A DNA stretch of 64,000 nt, taken from contig NZ_LR738849.1 of the NCBI RefSeq assembly GCF_902702915.1, positions 992,001-1,056,000 of the forward strand, given 5' to 3'. A program made the position numbers and the translations under genes. The DNA comes from Desulfovibrio sp. 86. GTDB taxonomy: Bacteria > Desulfobacterota > Desulfovibrionia > Desulfovibrionales > Desulfovibrionaceae. Numbering within the stretch: position 1 is the stretch's first letter; each line of letters starts with the position of its first letter. The notes below the pieces were generated by a model. The model was given only the letters and a program-made list of their open reading frames with translations. It was not told the origin of the DNA and did not search any database. This document shows positions 46,559-55,773 of the stretch, piece after piece.

Positions 46559-47180
46559 TTTTCAGCACCGCTTCTTCAATGGTTTCCGCCAGGGCATTGA
46601 CCTGCTCAAGCAGGATGCTCATGCGTTCATAGGCCTGGCTCCATTTAAGCGTCTGCATGATCTGGGGCACGGTGATTTCCTGCTGTTCGTCCAGCAGTTC
46701 CGCCAGGCCCACGGCCAGCAACATGTCGCACTCGCCCCGCAGATTGCGGAAGGCGCGTGTTTTGTGGCAGTCGCGCCTGTGGGTCAGCCCCTCAAGCATA
46801 AGACGGCTCATGTCCAGCATGGCGCTGATGGTGCGGGCCATCTGAAGCGCGGGGAAACGTATGCGCGTGAATTCAAAAATGTGCAGGCGGGTGCTCAGGC
46901 TGTGGAGGCAGTCCATGCACTCTTCCTGCTCCTGATTGATGCGCAGGATGTCTTCACGGTCGATGGGGGTAATGAAGGTCTGCGTCAGGTCGCGGATGAT
47001 CTGGCTGTGCAGCACATCCGCCTCTTCTTCCAGAAAGGCGATTTCCTTATGGATATGATCCATATTGGACACATCGTCCAGCATTTCAACCAGCAGGCCC
47101 GCCATGCGCCGCAGAAGACTGTTCTGCTCTGCCAGCATGGCGAAAAACGGTGCGGATTTGGGCAACAGCGCTGGAAACAT
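46551..47180 (-). CDS. DUF47/PhoU-like Pit accessory protein
   Basis: A 209-residue all-helical cytoplasmic protein of the DUF47 family, related to PhoU. Markers are EEEADVLHSQIIRDLTQTFITPIDREDILRI, which holds the acidic metal-binding helix pattern. Such proteins are encoded with Pit transporters and are thought to gate them. MFPALLP at 47180 follows AAGGAGAAAGG. Translational coupling to pit (8-bp overlap) supports a working complex. Confidence 0.9.
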   Translation of the reverse strand: MFPALLPKSAPFFAMLAEQNSLLRRMAGLLVEMLDDVSNMDHIHKEIAFLEEEADVLHSQIIRDLTQTFITPIDREDILRINQEQEECMDCLHSLSTRLHIFEFTRIRFPALQMARTISAMLDMSRLMLEGLTHRRDCHKTRAFRNLRGECDMLLAVGLAELLDEQQEITVPQIMQTLKWSQAYERMSILLEQVNALAETIEEAVLKNV

Positions 47181-47449
47181 CCTTTCTCCTTGGGATCGGT
47201 ACACGCACGCATGACCTCAATGCCACGCACCATACCGGTTGACGTTCCGGCGGTTGTCCGCTTCTGGGGGGACCGCCGTCTTTTGATTTGATATATGTAT
47301 ACTCACAGCGGGCACGTGCCAAGAGGGCACACCCGAAACAAATAAAAGTTTTAACCAGCGTTGCCTGATTAACATTATTTTAAGTATGTTACAGTCAATT
47401 TTTTTGAGTATTAAAAACTGTTTAAGCACTCAATACTTTTGCATCGCCC
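47181..47449. other. Promoter region of the DUF47-pit operon
   Basis: The 270-bp gap upstream of the DUF47-pit pair is clearly AT-rich at 47335-47440, as expected for a promoter. No clear Pho box was found. Confidence 0.4.
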
Positions 47450-47566
47450 AGAGCAATTTCACTAGCGATGCTGTCCTGCCCGTAAGGCGGTCCGCCGACG
47501 GTTCAGGCAAGCCCTGTGGGCAACGGCTGCCGCGAAAATGGATATTCTCAAAGCGAAAATGCTCTA
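47450..47566 (-). repeat. Repeat D, copy 3 (reverse)
   Basis: On the minus strand TAGAGCATTTTCGCTTTGAG starts the element, with GCGGCAGCCGTTGCCCAC further in; the far end reads GAAATTGCTCTGGG. Its first three bases are the TAG stop of the pseudouridine synthase gene. Confidence 0.85.
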
Positions 47567-49024
47567 GCGTTCCGCCTGCGGCAGAACACCCTCAAACCAC
47601 GCCCGCACAAGACGACTGAGCGCTTCGGGCAGAGGCCAGGGGGGATAGTCAACACATGCGGCTCCAGGCAGGCGCAGGCCGCCGTGGTGCAAAAAAAATC
47701 CGGGCAGATCCGTGGATGGTTCAGCGCCGCCGGAATCCTGCGGCAACGCGCCCACCCCATCCGCATACAGGGCATCGCCCCACAGCGCGTGTCCCAGTCC
47801 CGCTGCGTGCACCCGTATCTGATGGCGCGCGCCACGACGGATGCGGCAGGCAGCCAGGGTCAGCCCCTGCGGCGGCAGGGAGAGCGGGAGATCGGAAGCC
47901 CGGGGCGCTGCTGCCAGGGACGATTCTTCCGGCAAAAAATGACCGGACTCGTTTGCCGTGCCCGTTGCCGTGCCCCCGGCCATGCCGGAAGTCGGGCCTG
48001 CCGCAACGGGAGCGGCGCTGAAAAGCAGCCGCAATTCCTCGGCGTCCATTGTGTCGGGATGCCAGACATGCAGCGGCCAAAAATCCGTCCAACGGGTCTT
48101 GTCCGCCTGTGCGTCGCGCAAACGGCTTTTGCGGCGGCCGCTTACGCCCAGAGACTGCCGCGCCGTGATTGGCCCTGTAAGAACGCCTGTCAGCAAGGCC
48201 ACATAGCGCTTTTCACAATGCCCTTTTGCTTCTGCAGCACGAAAGGCGGCAGCGGCGGCAGGCGTCAGGGCGGCGCAAAGCAGTCCTGACGTTCCAAAAT
48301 CCAGCCGTTGCAGCAGCATGAGTTCCTGGCCCTGTGTCGCCCCGTGTACGGGTTGGCCGCAGCCATGGCGGACGCCGGGCATGACCGGAGGGCACGGCTG
48401 GCCTGAAGTCCGGCACGGGGAAGGCCCGTCCCAGGCTGCCGCCAGAGCGGGGGCGAGAGCCTCCACGCTTGCCTGTGTGCTGCCCGCCAGAGCGGCGCTG
48501 TGCATGTTGGCCGGTTTGCTGAAAAAACAATACTCGCCTTGCCTGTCGAGCATGCGCAGGCCAAGGCTGGCGGCCAGTGCGCAGAGGTCGTTGTGCTGGG
48601 CAACCGCACCAAGTGCTGGCGCAAGTTCCGACGCGGGCGCTGGGGCGGTCTGCGACGCCGACGCTGCGACGCCTTCTGTTGCCGCCCTTGAGGCGGCCTC
48701 CCCTGCGGGCGCTGGGGCGGGCGTCGGGATGGCCCCCGCTACGGACGCTGTGGCGGCCTGTGTCGCCGCGTCAAGCAGACAAATCACGTCTCCCTCGCGC
48801 ATACGCCGTGACGCGGCGGCGGGACGGCCATTGACCAGCACAAGACCGCTTTCGATGCAGCGCTTGCGTCCGCGCACGCCCAGGTTGGGCAAAAGCGCCT
48901 CAAGCGCATGATCAAGCCGCTGGCCCGCCTGCTGCTCCACGCGCAATTCCCGCATGCGTCCATCCGTATCAGGGCTGTCGCAGTTCCGTTCAGGGCCATT
49001 CCGACCGCAAAATTGGGGTTTCAC
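47564..49024 (-). CDS. RluA-family rRNA/tRNA pseudouridine synthase
   Basis: A 486-residue RluA-type enzyme. An N-terminal S4 RNA-binding domain (GQRLDHALEALLPNLGVRGRKRCIESGLVLVNGRP) precedes the catalytic core with LQRLDFGTSGLL (catalytic Asp), CEKRYVALLTG and GARHQIRVHAAGLGHALWGDALYADG. Typical members have ~300-330 residues; the excess is Ala/Pro/Gly-rich inserts near residues 85-140 and 365-400. GTG 49024 directly follows the upstream stop and has GGAG six bases before; an ATG 23 codons on fits the usual S4 start and is the alternative. The stop TAG belongs to repeat D. Confidence 0.87.
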   Translation of the reverse strand: MKPQFCGRNGPERNCDSPDTDGRMRELRVEQQAGQRLDHALEALLPNLGVRGRKRCIESGLVLVNGRPAAASRRMREGDVICLLDAATQAATASVAGAIPTPAPAPAGEAASRAATEGVAASASQTAPAPASELAPALGAVAQHNDLCALAASLGLRMLDRQGEYCFFSKPANMHSAALAGSTQASVEALAPALAAAWDGPSPCRTSGQPCPPVMPGVRHGCGQPVHGATQGQELMLLQRLDFGTSGLLCAALTPAAAAAFRAAEAKGHCEKRYVALLTGVLTGPITARQSLGVSGRRKSRLRDAQADKTRWTDFWPLHVWHPDTMDAEELRLLFSAAPVAAGPTSGMAGGTATGTANESGHFLPEESSLAAAPRASDLPLSLPPQGLTLAACRIRRGARHQIRVHAAGLGHALWGDALYADGVGALPQDSGGAEPSTDLPGFFLHHGGLRLPGAACVDYPPWPLPEALSRLVRAWFEGVLPQAER

Positions 49025-50284
49025 TCAGATCTCCGCGGCCTTGCCCGGCAAAAGATCAAGAAGGGCGCGGGCCGTCAGTTCCGGCTCGTGGTACTGGGGA
49101 TTGTTCTCACACACGATATGCCGATCCACAATGTTGAGGCCCATGTCGCTGATGGATTTGCGCACCTCGTCGCCAAGGCCGCCCTCATACCGCCCGTGGC
49201 GGGAATCTATGAGCACATGGTGCAACAGGCGTTCGGTTGGCGCTTCCGGGGCGTCTTCCCGCAAATGGCGCAGGATCATGGCAGCCTGACCCGCCACGCT
49301 CAGCCCCAGCAGCTCGGCGTCACTGCCGGAATTGGGAATAAATATTTTGGGGCAGTCCGCTTCGGCCACGGTGCTTCCCACGCCCTGGGGCAGCAGGTTG
49401 GCCAGCACGCTGGTGTAAAAACTGCCCATGGGATAGCAGATGGCCCCGGCCGAACTCAGATAGACGCCTGCCGCAGGCGCAAGCGGCGGACGGCACGGCG
49501 TTGCGGGCAACTCCAGGCAATCCTGCTCGTTGAGCCGTTCGGGCTCGTGCACGGTAAGAAACAGCCGCCGCACGGGCCGGGGCAGCGTGCGAAAGAGGTG
49601 CTGCCCCACGAGTACCGAGCCGTCGTCCAATTCAGCCGCCAGGTGCAGGCTTTCCCTGACAATGGGGCGTACCACGCCCCGCGTTTGCAGCAGACGGCTG
49701 AAAAATGCCAACACAGGGTCAAAATTGCGCTTGTAGTGCAGATAGCCCCCGGCCAGCAGCAAATTGCCGAAGCAGGCGCGATAGGGATCAAAATCGCCGG
49801 GCATGCGGGAGAGAAAAAAATTCAGGTGCAGCCGCAGGGCGTCGGCAAAAACGCCGGGCATGCTTTTCCAGACCCGGTGCCCTGCCCTGCCCATGCCCAC
49901 AAGCTGCCGTCTGAGAAAATCCGCCGGGGCTTTTTTGCCTGCGCAGGAAGGTACTGCGCCCATGATGGACGCTACGTTTTCCGGCAGATCTTCACCTTCG
50001 GCCGGGAGGCGACAGGCGCAGAAATCCAGCACAGCGGCAGGCACGACGGCGCTGTCGGCCAGGGCCAGCAGACGGTTGCGGATATCGCCCACTGCGGGCA
50101 TGGCGAATGCCCGGCGCAAAACCGCCGAACTGCCGCCGGAATCAAAGGTGGTGATCAGATGGACGGAATTGTGCGTATGGCGGGTCAGCTCCCGGCTGAG
50201 ACTGCGCAGGGCCGTGCCGCCAGTAAAAAACGTCAGACGCGGCCCCAGGGCCGGAAAAGCCGTCAGCGTCGGAGCGCCGTTCAC
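49025..50284 (-). CDS. CofD/YvcK-like protein (GAK-system type)
   Basis: A 419-residue protein of the CofD-like fold. LTFFTGGTALRSLSREL near the N-terminus, LITTFDSGGSSAVLRRAF and MPAVGDIRNRLLALAD match the 2-phospho-L-lactate transferase / YvcK family, and length and internal motifs fit the branch labelled GAK-system CofD-like. No activity is established for that branch. GTG 50284 shares GTGA with the RNase D-like gene stop, and a G-rich site precedes it. The usual GAK partners (ATP-grasp protein, small CxxH-type protein) are not adjacent; neighbours are an exonuclease and a pseudouridine synthase. Confidence 0.75.
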   Translation of the reverse strand: MNGAPTLTAFPALGPRLTFFTGGTALRSLSRELTRHTHNSVHLITTFDSGGSSAVLRRAFAMPAVGDIRNRLLALADSAVVPAAVLDFCACRLPAEGEDLPENVASIMGAVPSCAGKKAPADFLRRQLVGMGRAGHRVWKSMPGVFADALRLHLNFFLSRMPGDFDPYRACFGNLLLAGGYLHYKRNFDPVLAFFSRLLQTRGVVRPIVRESLHLAAELDDGSVLVGQHLFRTLPRPVRRLFLTVHEPERLNEQDCLELPATPCRPPLAPAAGVYLSSAGAICYPMGSFYTSVLANLLPQGVGSTVAEADCPKIFIPNSGSDAELLGLSVAGQAAMILRHLREDAPEAPTERLLHHVLIDSRHGRYEGGLGDEVRKSISDMGLNIVDRHIVCENNPQYHEPELTARALLDLLPGKAAEI

Positions 50285-50925
50285 GCACCGCCCCCGCTGG
50301 CCCCCACAGGCCAGGTTGCGGGCCGCGTGGTGGGGATGAGCCCCAACTCGCACATGCGCATGAAAATGAGCCTGCCGATCCAGGCGTCGGTGGCGGCATA
50401 GGCGATTTGCTTGGCGCTGAGTTCGGGCAGGCTCCAGTTGGAGCACTGGGAACCCTTGGAAATCCGCCAGCCAAAAAAATTGGCCGTCAGACTGCGCAGA
50501 CCCTGACTGGGCAGTTTGTGCGCCCTGGCCACGCCGCCCAGATCAACCAGCCCTGCCGGTTCAAAATCGTGCAGCTTGGCCAGATCACGCATGTCATCCC
50601 TGATGCCCACACCGGCTTTGACCTGCGCCGGGTTAGCAAGCAGAGCCGCCAGGTCGGGGCCAAAGGGCATCCAGGCCAGCTGGATCAGGTACACGGCCTG
50701 CTCCGTGGCCAACTGGATCAGCGCCGGAGCGTTGCGCCTTCCCTTGCGAAAGGATGGTCGCGTTTCCGTATCAAAGCCCAAAACGCTTTCTTCCCGCAGA
50801 TGAGGCAGCGCGCGTTGCCAGTCTTCTTCGCTGCGCACCACATGCACATGCCCCTCAAAATGACACAGGGGCAGAGCGTTCACTTCCTCACTGCTCAGAC
50901 GGCGACGTAATACATCCATATCCAT
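50281..50925 (-). CDS. 3'-5' exonuclease, RNase D-like DEDDy domain
   Basis: A 214-residue exonuclease made only of the DEDDy catalytic domain: Asp52-Glu54 in LGFDTETRPS, Asp110/111 in GIRDDMRDL and Tyr176-Asp180 in YAATDAW. The HRDC domain of full RNase D is absent, as in small NYN/Rrp6-like bacterial relatives acting on RNA 3' ends or small DNAs. It lies 15 bp after mnmE and overlaps the CofD-like gene, so mnmE and three downstream genes form one probable operon. Confidence 0.9.
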   Translation of the reverse strand: MDMDVLRRRLSSEEVNALPLCHFEGHVHVVRSEEDWQRALPHLREESVLGFDTETRPSFRKGRRNAPALIQLATEQAVYLIQLAWMPFGPDLAALLANPAQVKAGVGIRDDMRDLAKLHDFEPAGLVDLGGVARAHKLPSQGLRSLTANFFGWRISKGSQCSNWSLPELSAKQIAYAATDAWIGRLIFMRMCELGLIPTTRPATWPVGASGGGA

Positions 50926-50940
50926 AGGTTGTTTACCAGA

Positions 50941-52353
50941 TTACTTGCCAATGCAGAATTGAGAGAAAACCCTGTCCAGCACTTCCGCCGGGCTGCTCAG
51001 CCCGGTAACTTCCGCCAGATGGGCGGCGGCCACGTCAAGACGCACGGCGCAGCAGTCATACGACCGCCCGGCATCCACATCTTCGCGCAGGGCCGTCAGT
51101 TCGGCCAGAGCCGCCTCAAGAGCCAGTGTTTGCCGGACATTGGGCGCAAGCCCTTCTTCTCCGGCAGTCCCGTCACCTTCAGCCAGCAACAGCGCACGCA
51201 GGTGTTCAGCCATGTCCTCCACCTGTGTATCGGAAAAAGCGCTTGTTGCGCAACAGGTTTGGTTCTGAATCCAGCTTGGGGGGAATTTTTGGGGCATACA
51301 CAGATCGCATTTGTTCCACACGACCAGCACAGGCGTTGTGCCTGCCATTTCAAGCACTTCTCGGGCTGCCGGCTCCGGGCAGACCTCGGCCGTGGCCCCG
51401 GCCTCGCCCAGAGCGCCGCCGTCCAGCACAAGAACAATGGCGTCCGCCTCGACCAGCTTTTGCCGGCTGCGTTCAACGCCCAGTTCTTCAATACTTTCCG
51501 TTGCCTTGCGCAAACCTGCGGTATCCGTCAGGCGTACAGGCAGACCATTGAGGTCGCAGACCTCCTCAAGAAAATCACGCGTGGTGCCGGGAATATCAGT
51601 GACCAGCGCCCGGTTGCGCCCGAGCAGGGCGTTCATGAGGCTGGACTTGCCCGCATTGACGGCGCCCGCCAGCACCACGACTGCGCCTTGCTGCATGACC
51701 CGCGCCCGGCGGCTGCCCTTGAGCAGGTGCCGCAGCGCGGCAGACACGTTTTCAACAGCGGCGCTGAAGGTGGGGGCGTCCATGCCTTCAACTTCGTCTT
51801 CGGGAAAATCCACGGCCACGCACACCTGCATGCGCAGTTCTTCAAGCTTCGCGCGCAGGGCCTCGGTGCGACGGGCCAACAGACCGTCCAGCCGGTTCAG
51901 GCCGTAACGCAGGGCCTCGCGCGAGGGCGCGGCGATAAGTTCGGCCACGGCTTCGGCCTGACTCAGATCCATGCGTCCATTGATAAAGGCGCGCCGTGAA
52001 AATTCGCCCTTCTGCGCCTGACGCGCGCCACGGCGCACGGCGCTCTCCAGTACGGCCTGAACAATAAACGCGCCGCCGTGGCAATGGATTTCAGCCACGT
52101 CTTCACCCGTAAAGCTGCGCGGGCCAGGCATAAAAACGGCCAGCACGTCATCCAGAGCCTCGTCGTTGCAGTCCAGAACCCGCCCCCTGTGCAAAAACCA
52201 GGGGCGGAAGTTTTCAAACCTGGACGACAGGGGCAAAAACATGCGCGCGAGCACCTGCTTGGCGTCAGGCCCGGAAATGCGCACAATGCCAATCCCCCCT
52301 GATCCGGGTGGCGTGGCAATGGCCGCTATGGTGTCGCGTGTGGTGTTGCCCAT
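50941..52353 (-). CDS. mnmE: MnmE (TrmE), tRNA modification GTPase
   Basis: A 470-residue GTPase partner of MnmG in wobble-uridine modification. N-terminal folate-binding domain starts DTIAAIATPPGSGGIGIVRISG; the G domain has GAVNAGKSS, the DIPGTTRD switch, DTAG and NKCD; the protein ends FCIGK, the conserved C-terminal Cys motif. ATG 52353 begins right after a long gap containing a perfect hairpin and repeat C. The mnmE-jag-yidC neighbourhood is conserved in many bacteria. Confidence 0.97.
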   Translation of the reverse strand: MGNTTRDTIAAIATPPGSGGIGIVRISGPDAKQVLARMFLPLSSRFENFRPWFLHRGRVLDCNDEALDDVLAVFMPGPRSFTGEDVAEIHCHGGAFIVQAVLESAVRRGARQAQKGEFSRRAFINGRMDLSQAEAVAELIAAPSREALRYGLNRLDGLLARRTEALRAKLEELRMQVCVAVDFPEDEVEGMDAPTFSAAVENVSAALRHLLKGSRRARVMQQGAVVVLAGAVNAGKSSLMNALLGRNRALVTDIPGTTRDFLEEVCDLNGLPVRLTDTAGLRKATESIEELGVERSRQKLVEADAIVLVLDGGALGEAGATAEVCPEPAAREVLEMAGTTPVLVVWNKCDLCMPQKFPPSWIQNQTCCATSAFSDTQVEDMAEHLRALLLAEGDGTAGEEGLAPNVRQTLALEAALAELTALREDVDAGRSYDCCAVRLDVAAAHLAEVTGLSSPAEVLDRVFSQFCIGK

Positions 52354-52420
52354 GAGTGCGCTACAGTTATGGGTGCGCCGGTTTAACCCTGGCGGCGTTT
52401 TTTTCAGGGTTCAGGAAAAT

Positions 52421-52463
52421 GCGGCTTCCGCATTTCCGCCAAAGGCGGAAATGCGGAAGCCGC
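52421..52463 (-). terminator. Perfect 20-bp hairpin between jag and mnmE
   Basis: GCGGCTTCCGCATTTCCGCC and its exact complement are separated by AAA. On the minus strand it is followed by ATTTTCC, so it could end the rpmH-jag transcript 230 bp past jag; it also sits 68 bp upstream of mnmE. Confidence 0.6.
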
Positions 52464-52544
52464 CTTGATATGCAAGCTCTGTCCATCAGCGCTACGAGAG
52501 CACTTTACCGTTGAAAACGGCGTAACCGTTCTGGAGCAGATAAA

Positions 52545-52693
52545 GGAAGCACTGATTAAAGAGCCTCCAGGAAACGCGCTGGTATTTCTTTTGGCAAGGC
52601 GCGTTTTTTTTGAAGCAGGAGTGGACTCTTCCGTCCTCGACTGTTTCAAAAAAAGTGAAGCAAGTCCGCCAAACGGAATAAATCAGCGTTTCC
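52545..52693 (-). repeat. Repeat C (MITE-like), copy 3 (reverse)
   Basis: On the minus strand starts GGAAACGCTGATTTATTCC directly after the jag stop TAG and ends TTTAATCAGTGCTTCC. Internal arms CCGTTTGGC and GCCAAAAG are slightly mismatched; 149 bp. Confidence 0.86.
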
Positions 52694-54076
52694 CTAGTTC
52701 TTTTCGGTCTTTTTGCGCAAAATGACAACCCTCTTCATGGGGCCGTCGCCCGTGCTGCGCGTCTGCACATCCACCGCTTCCTGAAGACAGACGTGCACAA
52801 TACGGCGATGGTACGAAGACAGGGGCCGCGTGGAATAGGAGCGGCCGCTCTGGCGCACCTTGTCGGCCAGGGCCAGCGCCATTTCGCGCAGTTTTTCGTC
52901 CTGACGGCGGCGGTACTCCCCGGCGTCGAGCTGCACGCGCACAGCTGCATTCATGCCCCGCGAAACGATACGCGAAATCATGTACTGCAGCGCGGCCAGC
53001 GTTTGTCCTTCGCGGCCAATGAGCAGGCCCGAATCTTCTTCACTGTCAATGCCCACCTGCACCCTGTCGCCGCCCAGCTTTACATCCAGATGCACGTCTT
53101 CGCCCACGATGGGGCGCACCAGTTGGCGGACGGTTTCACGCACAAGGACGTCCAGGCGTTCCTGGTCAAGCTGCTCCATGGGCATGGCGGGCAGCCCTTC
53201 GGCGGCTTCTTCAAAATCATCGTCCAGAACGTCCATGCCCTTGGGCTGGCGGGCAGCCTCACGGCCGCCATCTTTTGCGGCGTTGCGGCTTTCGCGGCCG
53301 TCACGGGAATCGCGGGAATCACGAGATTCGCCACGGCGACCACGCCCTTCGGCGCGTCTGCCCTCTTCGCCGTTCTGCCCGTTCTGACCGTTCTGACCAT
53401 TTTGTCCGTTCTGGCCATTCTGCGCACGGCCCGAAGACTTGGCCCTGTCCCTTGACCTGTCGCCACGGCCTTCGCCACGACTGTCGCCCCGGCTTTCGCC
53501 ACGGTTTTCGCCATCGGACTTGTCGGAGGGCTTTTCAGCGCCCCTGTCACAGGTCTTGTCACAGCTTCTGTCGGGGGCCTTGGCACTGGCGCGGGCATTG
53601 CCATTTTCAGCGCCACGTTCCGGAGTTCTCTCACCCTGCCGTTCCGGACGCGGGCCTACCCCTCTGGGCTGACGGGCATCCCGGCCCTGAGAACCTTCGG
53701 CCTGTTCGGCTGCCGGTTCCTGCGCGGGCTTGCGGTTGCGGGAGCGGCTGTTGCGCTTTTCCTGCTGGCCGTTGGCAGCCTGATCGCCTTCCTCGCGCGG
53801 GGCGCGGTTTTTTTCCGGCGTTGCAGCGGCGGGCACGCTTTCAGAGGCGTCAGCCTGCGCGCCTTTGCGGCCCAGAATACTTTCAACAGTTTCACGAAGC
53901 TGCACCCGACGCGCCCGGACCTTGGCCTTGCGCGCGCCGACTATGCCGAAGATGCCGGACTTGGAGTCCTGCACAATTTCGATTTCCAGCTTTTCACGCG
54001 CAGCATCGAAGTAGCCGCAGGCTTCCTCTATGGCGCTGTCCAGGTCCTTTCCCTGGAATTCTTTAAACCCTTCCAT
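52694..54076 (-). CDS. jag: Jag/KhpB-like RNA-binding protein with low-complexity insert
   Basis: A 460-residue protein combining an N-terminal Jag-N domain (GKDLDSAIEEACGYF), a KH domain (GLLIGREGQTLAALQYM) and a C-terminal R3H domain (SYHRRIVHVCLQEA). Jag/KhpB binds RNA, linked to cell elongation and division and to the SpoIIIJ/YidC gene. Between residues ~75 and 280 lies a highly charged Arg/Glu/Ser-rich, probably disordered region with six Gln-Asn-Gly repeats (219-236; coded by 53369-53422) and Ser-Arg-Asp repeats. Typical Jag proteins have 200-250 residues. The stop abuts repeat C. Confidence 0.93.
   Translation of the reverse strand: MEGFKEFQGKDLDSAIEEACGYFDAAREKLEIEIVQDSKSGIFGIVGARKAKVRARRVQLRETVESILGRKGAQADASESVPAAATPEKNRAPREEGDQAANGQQEKRNSRSRNRKPAQEPAAEQAEGSQGRDARQPRGVGPRPERQGERTPERGAENGNARASAKAPDRSCDKTCDRGAEKPSDKSDGENRGESRGDSRGEGRGDRSRDRAKSSGRAQNGQNGQNGQNGQNGQNGEEGRRAEGRGRRGESRDSRDSRDGRESRNAAKDGGREAARQPKGMDVLDDDFEEAAEGLPAMPMEQLDQERLDVLVRETVRQLVRPIVGEDVHLDVKLGGDRVQVGIDSEEDSGLLIGREGQTLAALQYMISRIVSRGMNAAVRVQLDAGEYRRRQDEKLREMALALADKVRQSGRSYSTRPLSSYHRRIVHVCLQEAVDVQTRSTGDGPMKRVVILRKKTEKN
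53369..53422 (-). repeat. 9-bp coding tandem repeat in jag
   Basis: Six Gln-Asn-Gly codon triplets in a row; slippage here could change repeat number without breaking the frame. Confidence 0.85.
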
Positions 54077-54118
54077 ACTCGTCCTCGTTCCAATGGGCGG
54101 TACAGGCCGCCATTGCGG

Positions 54119-55765
54119 CTATTTCGCGGCGGCGTGGCCTTTGAGCTTCCGGATCATCATCTGCTGCTGCGCTATGGACAACACGTTGTTGACCAGCCAG
54201 TACAACACCAGGCCTGCCGGGAAGTTCAGGAAAAGCACCGTGAAGATAAGGGGCAAAAACATCATGATTTTCTGCTGCGTGGGATCGGCGGCCGGGGGGT
54301 TCATCCTCTGCTGCAGGAACATGGTCACGCCCATAATGATGGGGGTGATGTACAGGGGATCCTTGGTGGAGAGGTCGGCCAGCCAGAGCATGTCCGTACC
54401 GGGCAGATACTTGATGAAGGGCGCATGCCGCAGCTCGATGGAGGTGAGCAGAGCCTGGTACAGACCGAAGAACACGGGCAGCTGAATAAGGATGGGCACG
54501 CAACCGCTGGCGGGATTAACGCCGTAGGTCTTGTAAAGCGCCATGACCTCCTTGTTCATCTGCTCCTTGTTGTCCTTGTACTTCTCGCGCAGCTCCGTCA
54601 TATGGGGCTGGAGCTTCTTCATCTTTTCCATGGACGCGTAGCTCTTGGCCGTAAGGGGCCAGAACACGGCCTTGATGAGCACGGTCAGCAGGATGATGGA
54701 CAGGCCCCAGTTGTGCACGTACTTCTGGAAGAATTCCAGCAGCCAGAGCAGCCCTTTGGCAATGATGTGGAAAAAGCCCAGGTCAATACTTTTGGCAAGC
54801 TGGGGCGAGACGTCCTGGAGCTCGGAGCGCACCTTGGGGCCGACCCAGTAGGAAACAGACAGTTCCTTTTCCTGGCCGGGGCCAAGCAGGGTTTCCTGTT
54901 CTTCGACAGCGGCGCGATACACATTTTGCTGCATGACGCCTTTGACTGTCACGTTGTTGGCTTCACCGGGCATTACGGCCGTGAGAAAATACGTGCTCAT
55001 GGCGCCAGCCCAGTAAATCTTGCCCACGGCCTGAACGCCGGTGGTTTCAAGGGTGCTCGCGGAGCTTTCTTCCTTGAGGCTGCCGTCGTTGTCCCAGGCG
55101 ACGCGCATGGCATCGTAACGGTCACCGGCGGCATTGCTGGCGTCAGCGGCCGCCGTGTAGCTCACGCGTACGCTGCGCGCCTGTTCGCTCAGGTTCGTCA
55201 CGCGAACCTTTTCCTGAATGAGATAGGAGGAGGCGTTGAAGGTCAGGTCGCGCACCACGCGCAGATTGTCCACTTCGCCCGTCAGGCGCAGGGAACCCTG
55301 CTGGTTTTCACCAATGGTGAGGCCGTTTTCGCCGGAATCCGCTGTCCACTGGCCGGTGCTCCACGAGGGCTGGCTGTTGATAACCAGGCCCATGGGGGCC
55401 ACCTGGGCCGTCTTGGGGTCAACCATGTTTACCAGGGGCGAATCCGCCGCGAGACCAACCTGAAATTTTTTCAGCTTGAACGAACGCAGCGCGCCGCCGC
55501 CGCTGTAAACAACAGCTTCATACAGGGGAGTGTCCACCGTAATGTCGCGACCCGCCGAGGGCGTAAAAACTGGCAGACTGGGCTGCGCGGGCGCGGGCGC
55601 TGTCTGCGCCAGCTGTTGCGGCACCTGCGCATTCTGCTGCTGTTGCTGCTGCGCCACAGGGGCGGGCTTTGAGGTCCAGCCCATATGCTCGGCCAGATAT
55701 CCCCAGCCGACAATGACAATAAGACAAAGAACAATGGCAATGATAAGATTTTTACTGTCTTGCAT
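54119..55765 (-). CDS. yidC: YidC, membrane protein insertase
   Basis: A 548-residue Gram-negative type YidC: first helix (residues ~5-24), a Gln-rich linker, a large periplasmic beta domain, then the five-helix insertase core with GLSIILLTVLIKAVFWPL, the Arg-containing hydrophilic groove region and NPASGCVPILIQLPVFFGLYQALL. It inserts proteins alone or with SecYEG. MQDSKN at 55765 is preferred; GGAG lies 11 bases upstream. It follows yidD by 8 bp. Confidence 0.97.
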   Translation of the reverse strand: MQDSKNLIIAIVLCLIVIVGWGYLAEHMGWTSKPAPVAQQQQQQNAQVPQQLAQTAPAPAQPSLPVFTPSAGRDITVDTPLYEAVVYSGGGALRSFKLKKFQVGLAADSPLVNMVDPKTAQVAPMGLVINSQPSWSTGQWTADSGENGLTIGENQQGSLRLTGEVDNLRVVRDLTFNASSYLIQEKVRVTNLSEQARSVRVSYTAAADASNAAGDRYDAMRVAWDNDGSLKEESSASTLETTGVQAVGKIYWAGAMSTYFLTAVMPGEANNVTVKGVMQQNVYRAAVEEQETLLGPGQEKELSVSYWVGPKVRSELQDVSPQLAKSIDLGFFHIIAKGLLWLLEFFQKYVHNWGLSIILLTVLIKAVFWPLTAKSYASMEKMKKLQPHMTELREKYKDNKEQMNKEVMALYKTYGVNPASGCVPILIQLPVFFGLYQALLTSIELRHAPFIKYLPGTDMLWLADLSTKDPLYITPIIMGVTMFLQQRMNPPAADPTQQKIMMFLPLIFTVLFLNFPAGLVLYWLVNNVLSIAQQQMMIRKLKGHAAAK

Positions 55766-55773
55766 GTGGGCGC

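Noticed and set aside
47340..47440. A Pho box before the DUF47-pit operon.
   Set aside because: CTGTAACAT-like sequence occurs, but the 11-bp direct repeat required for a Pho box is not clear.
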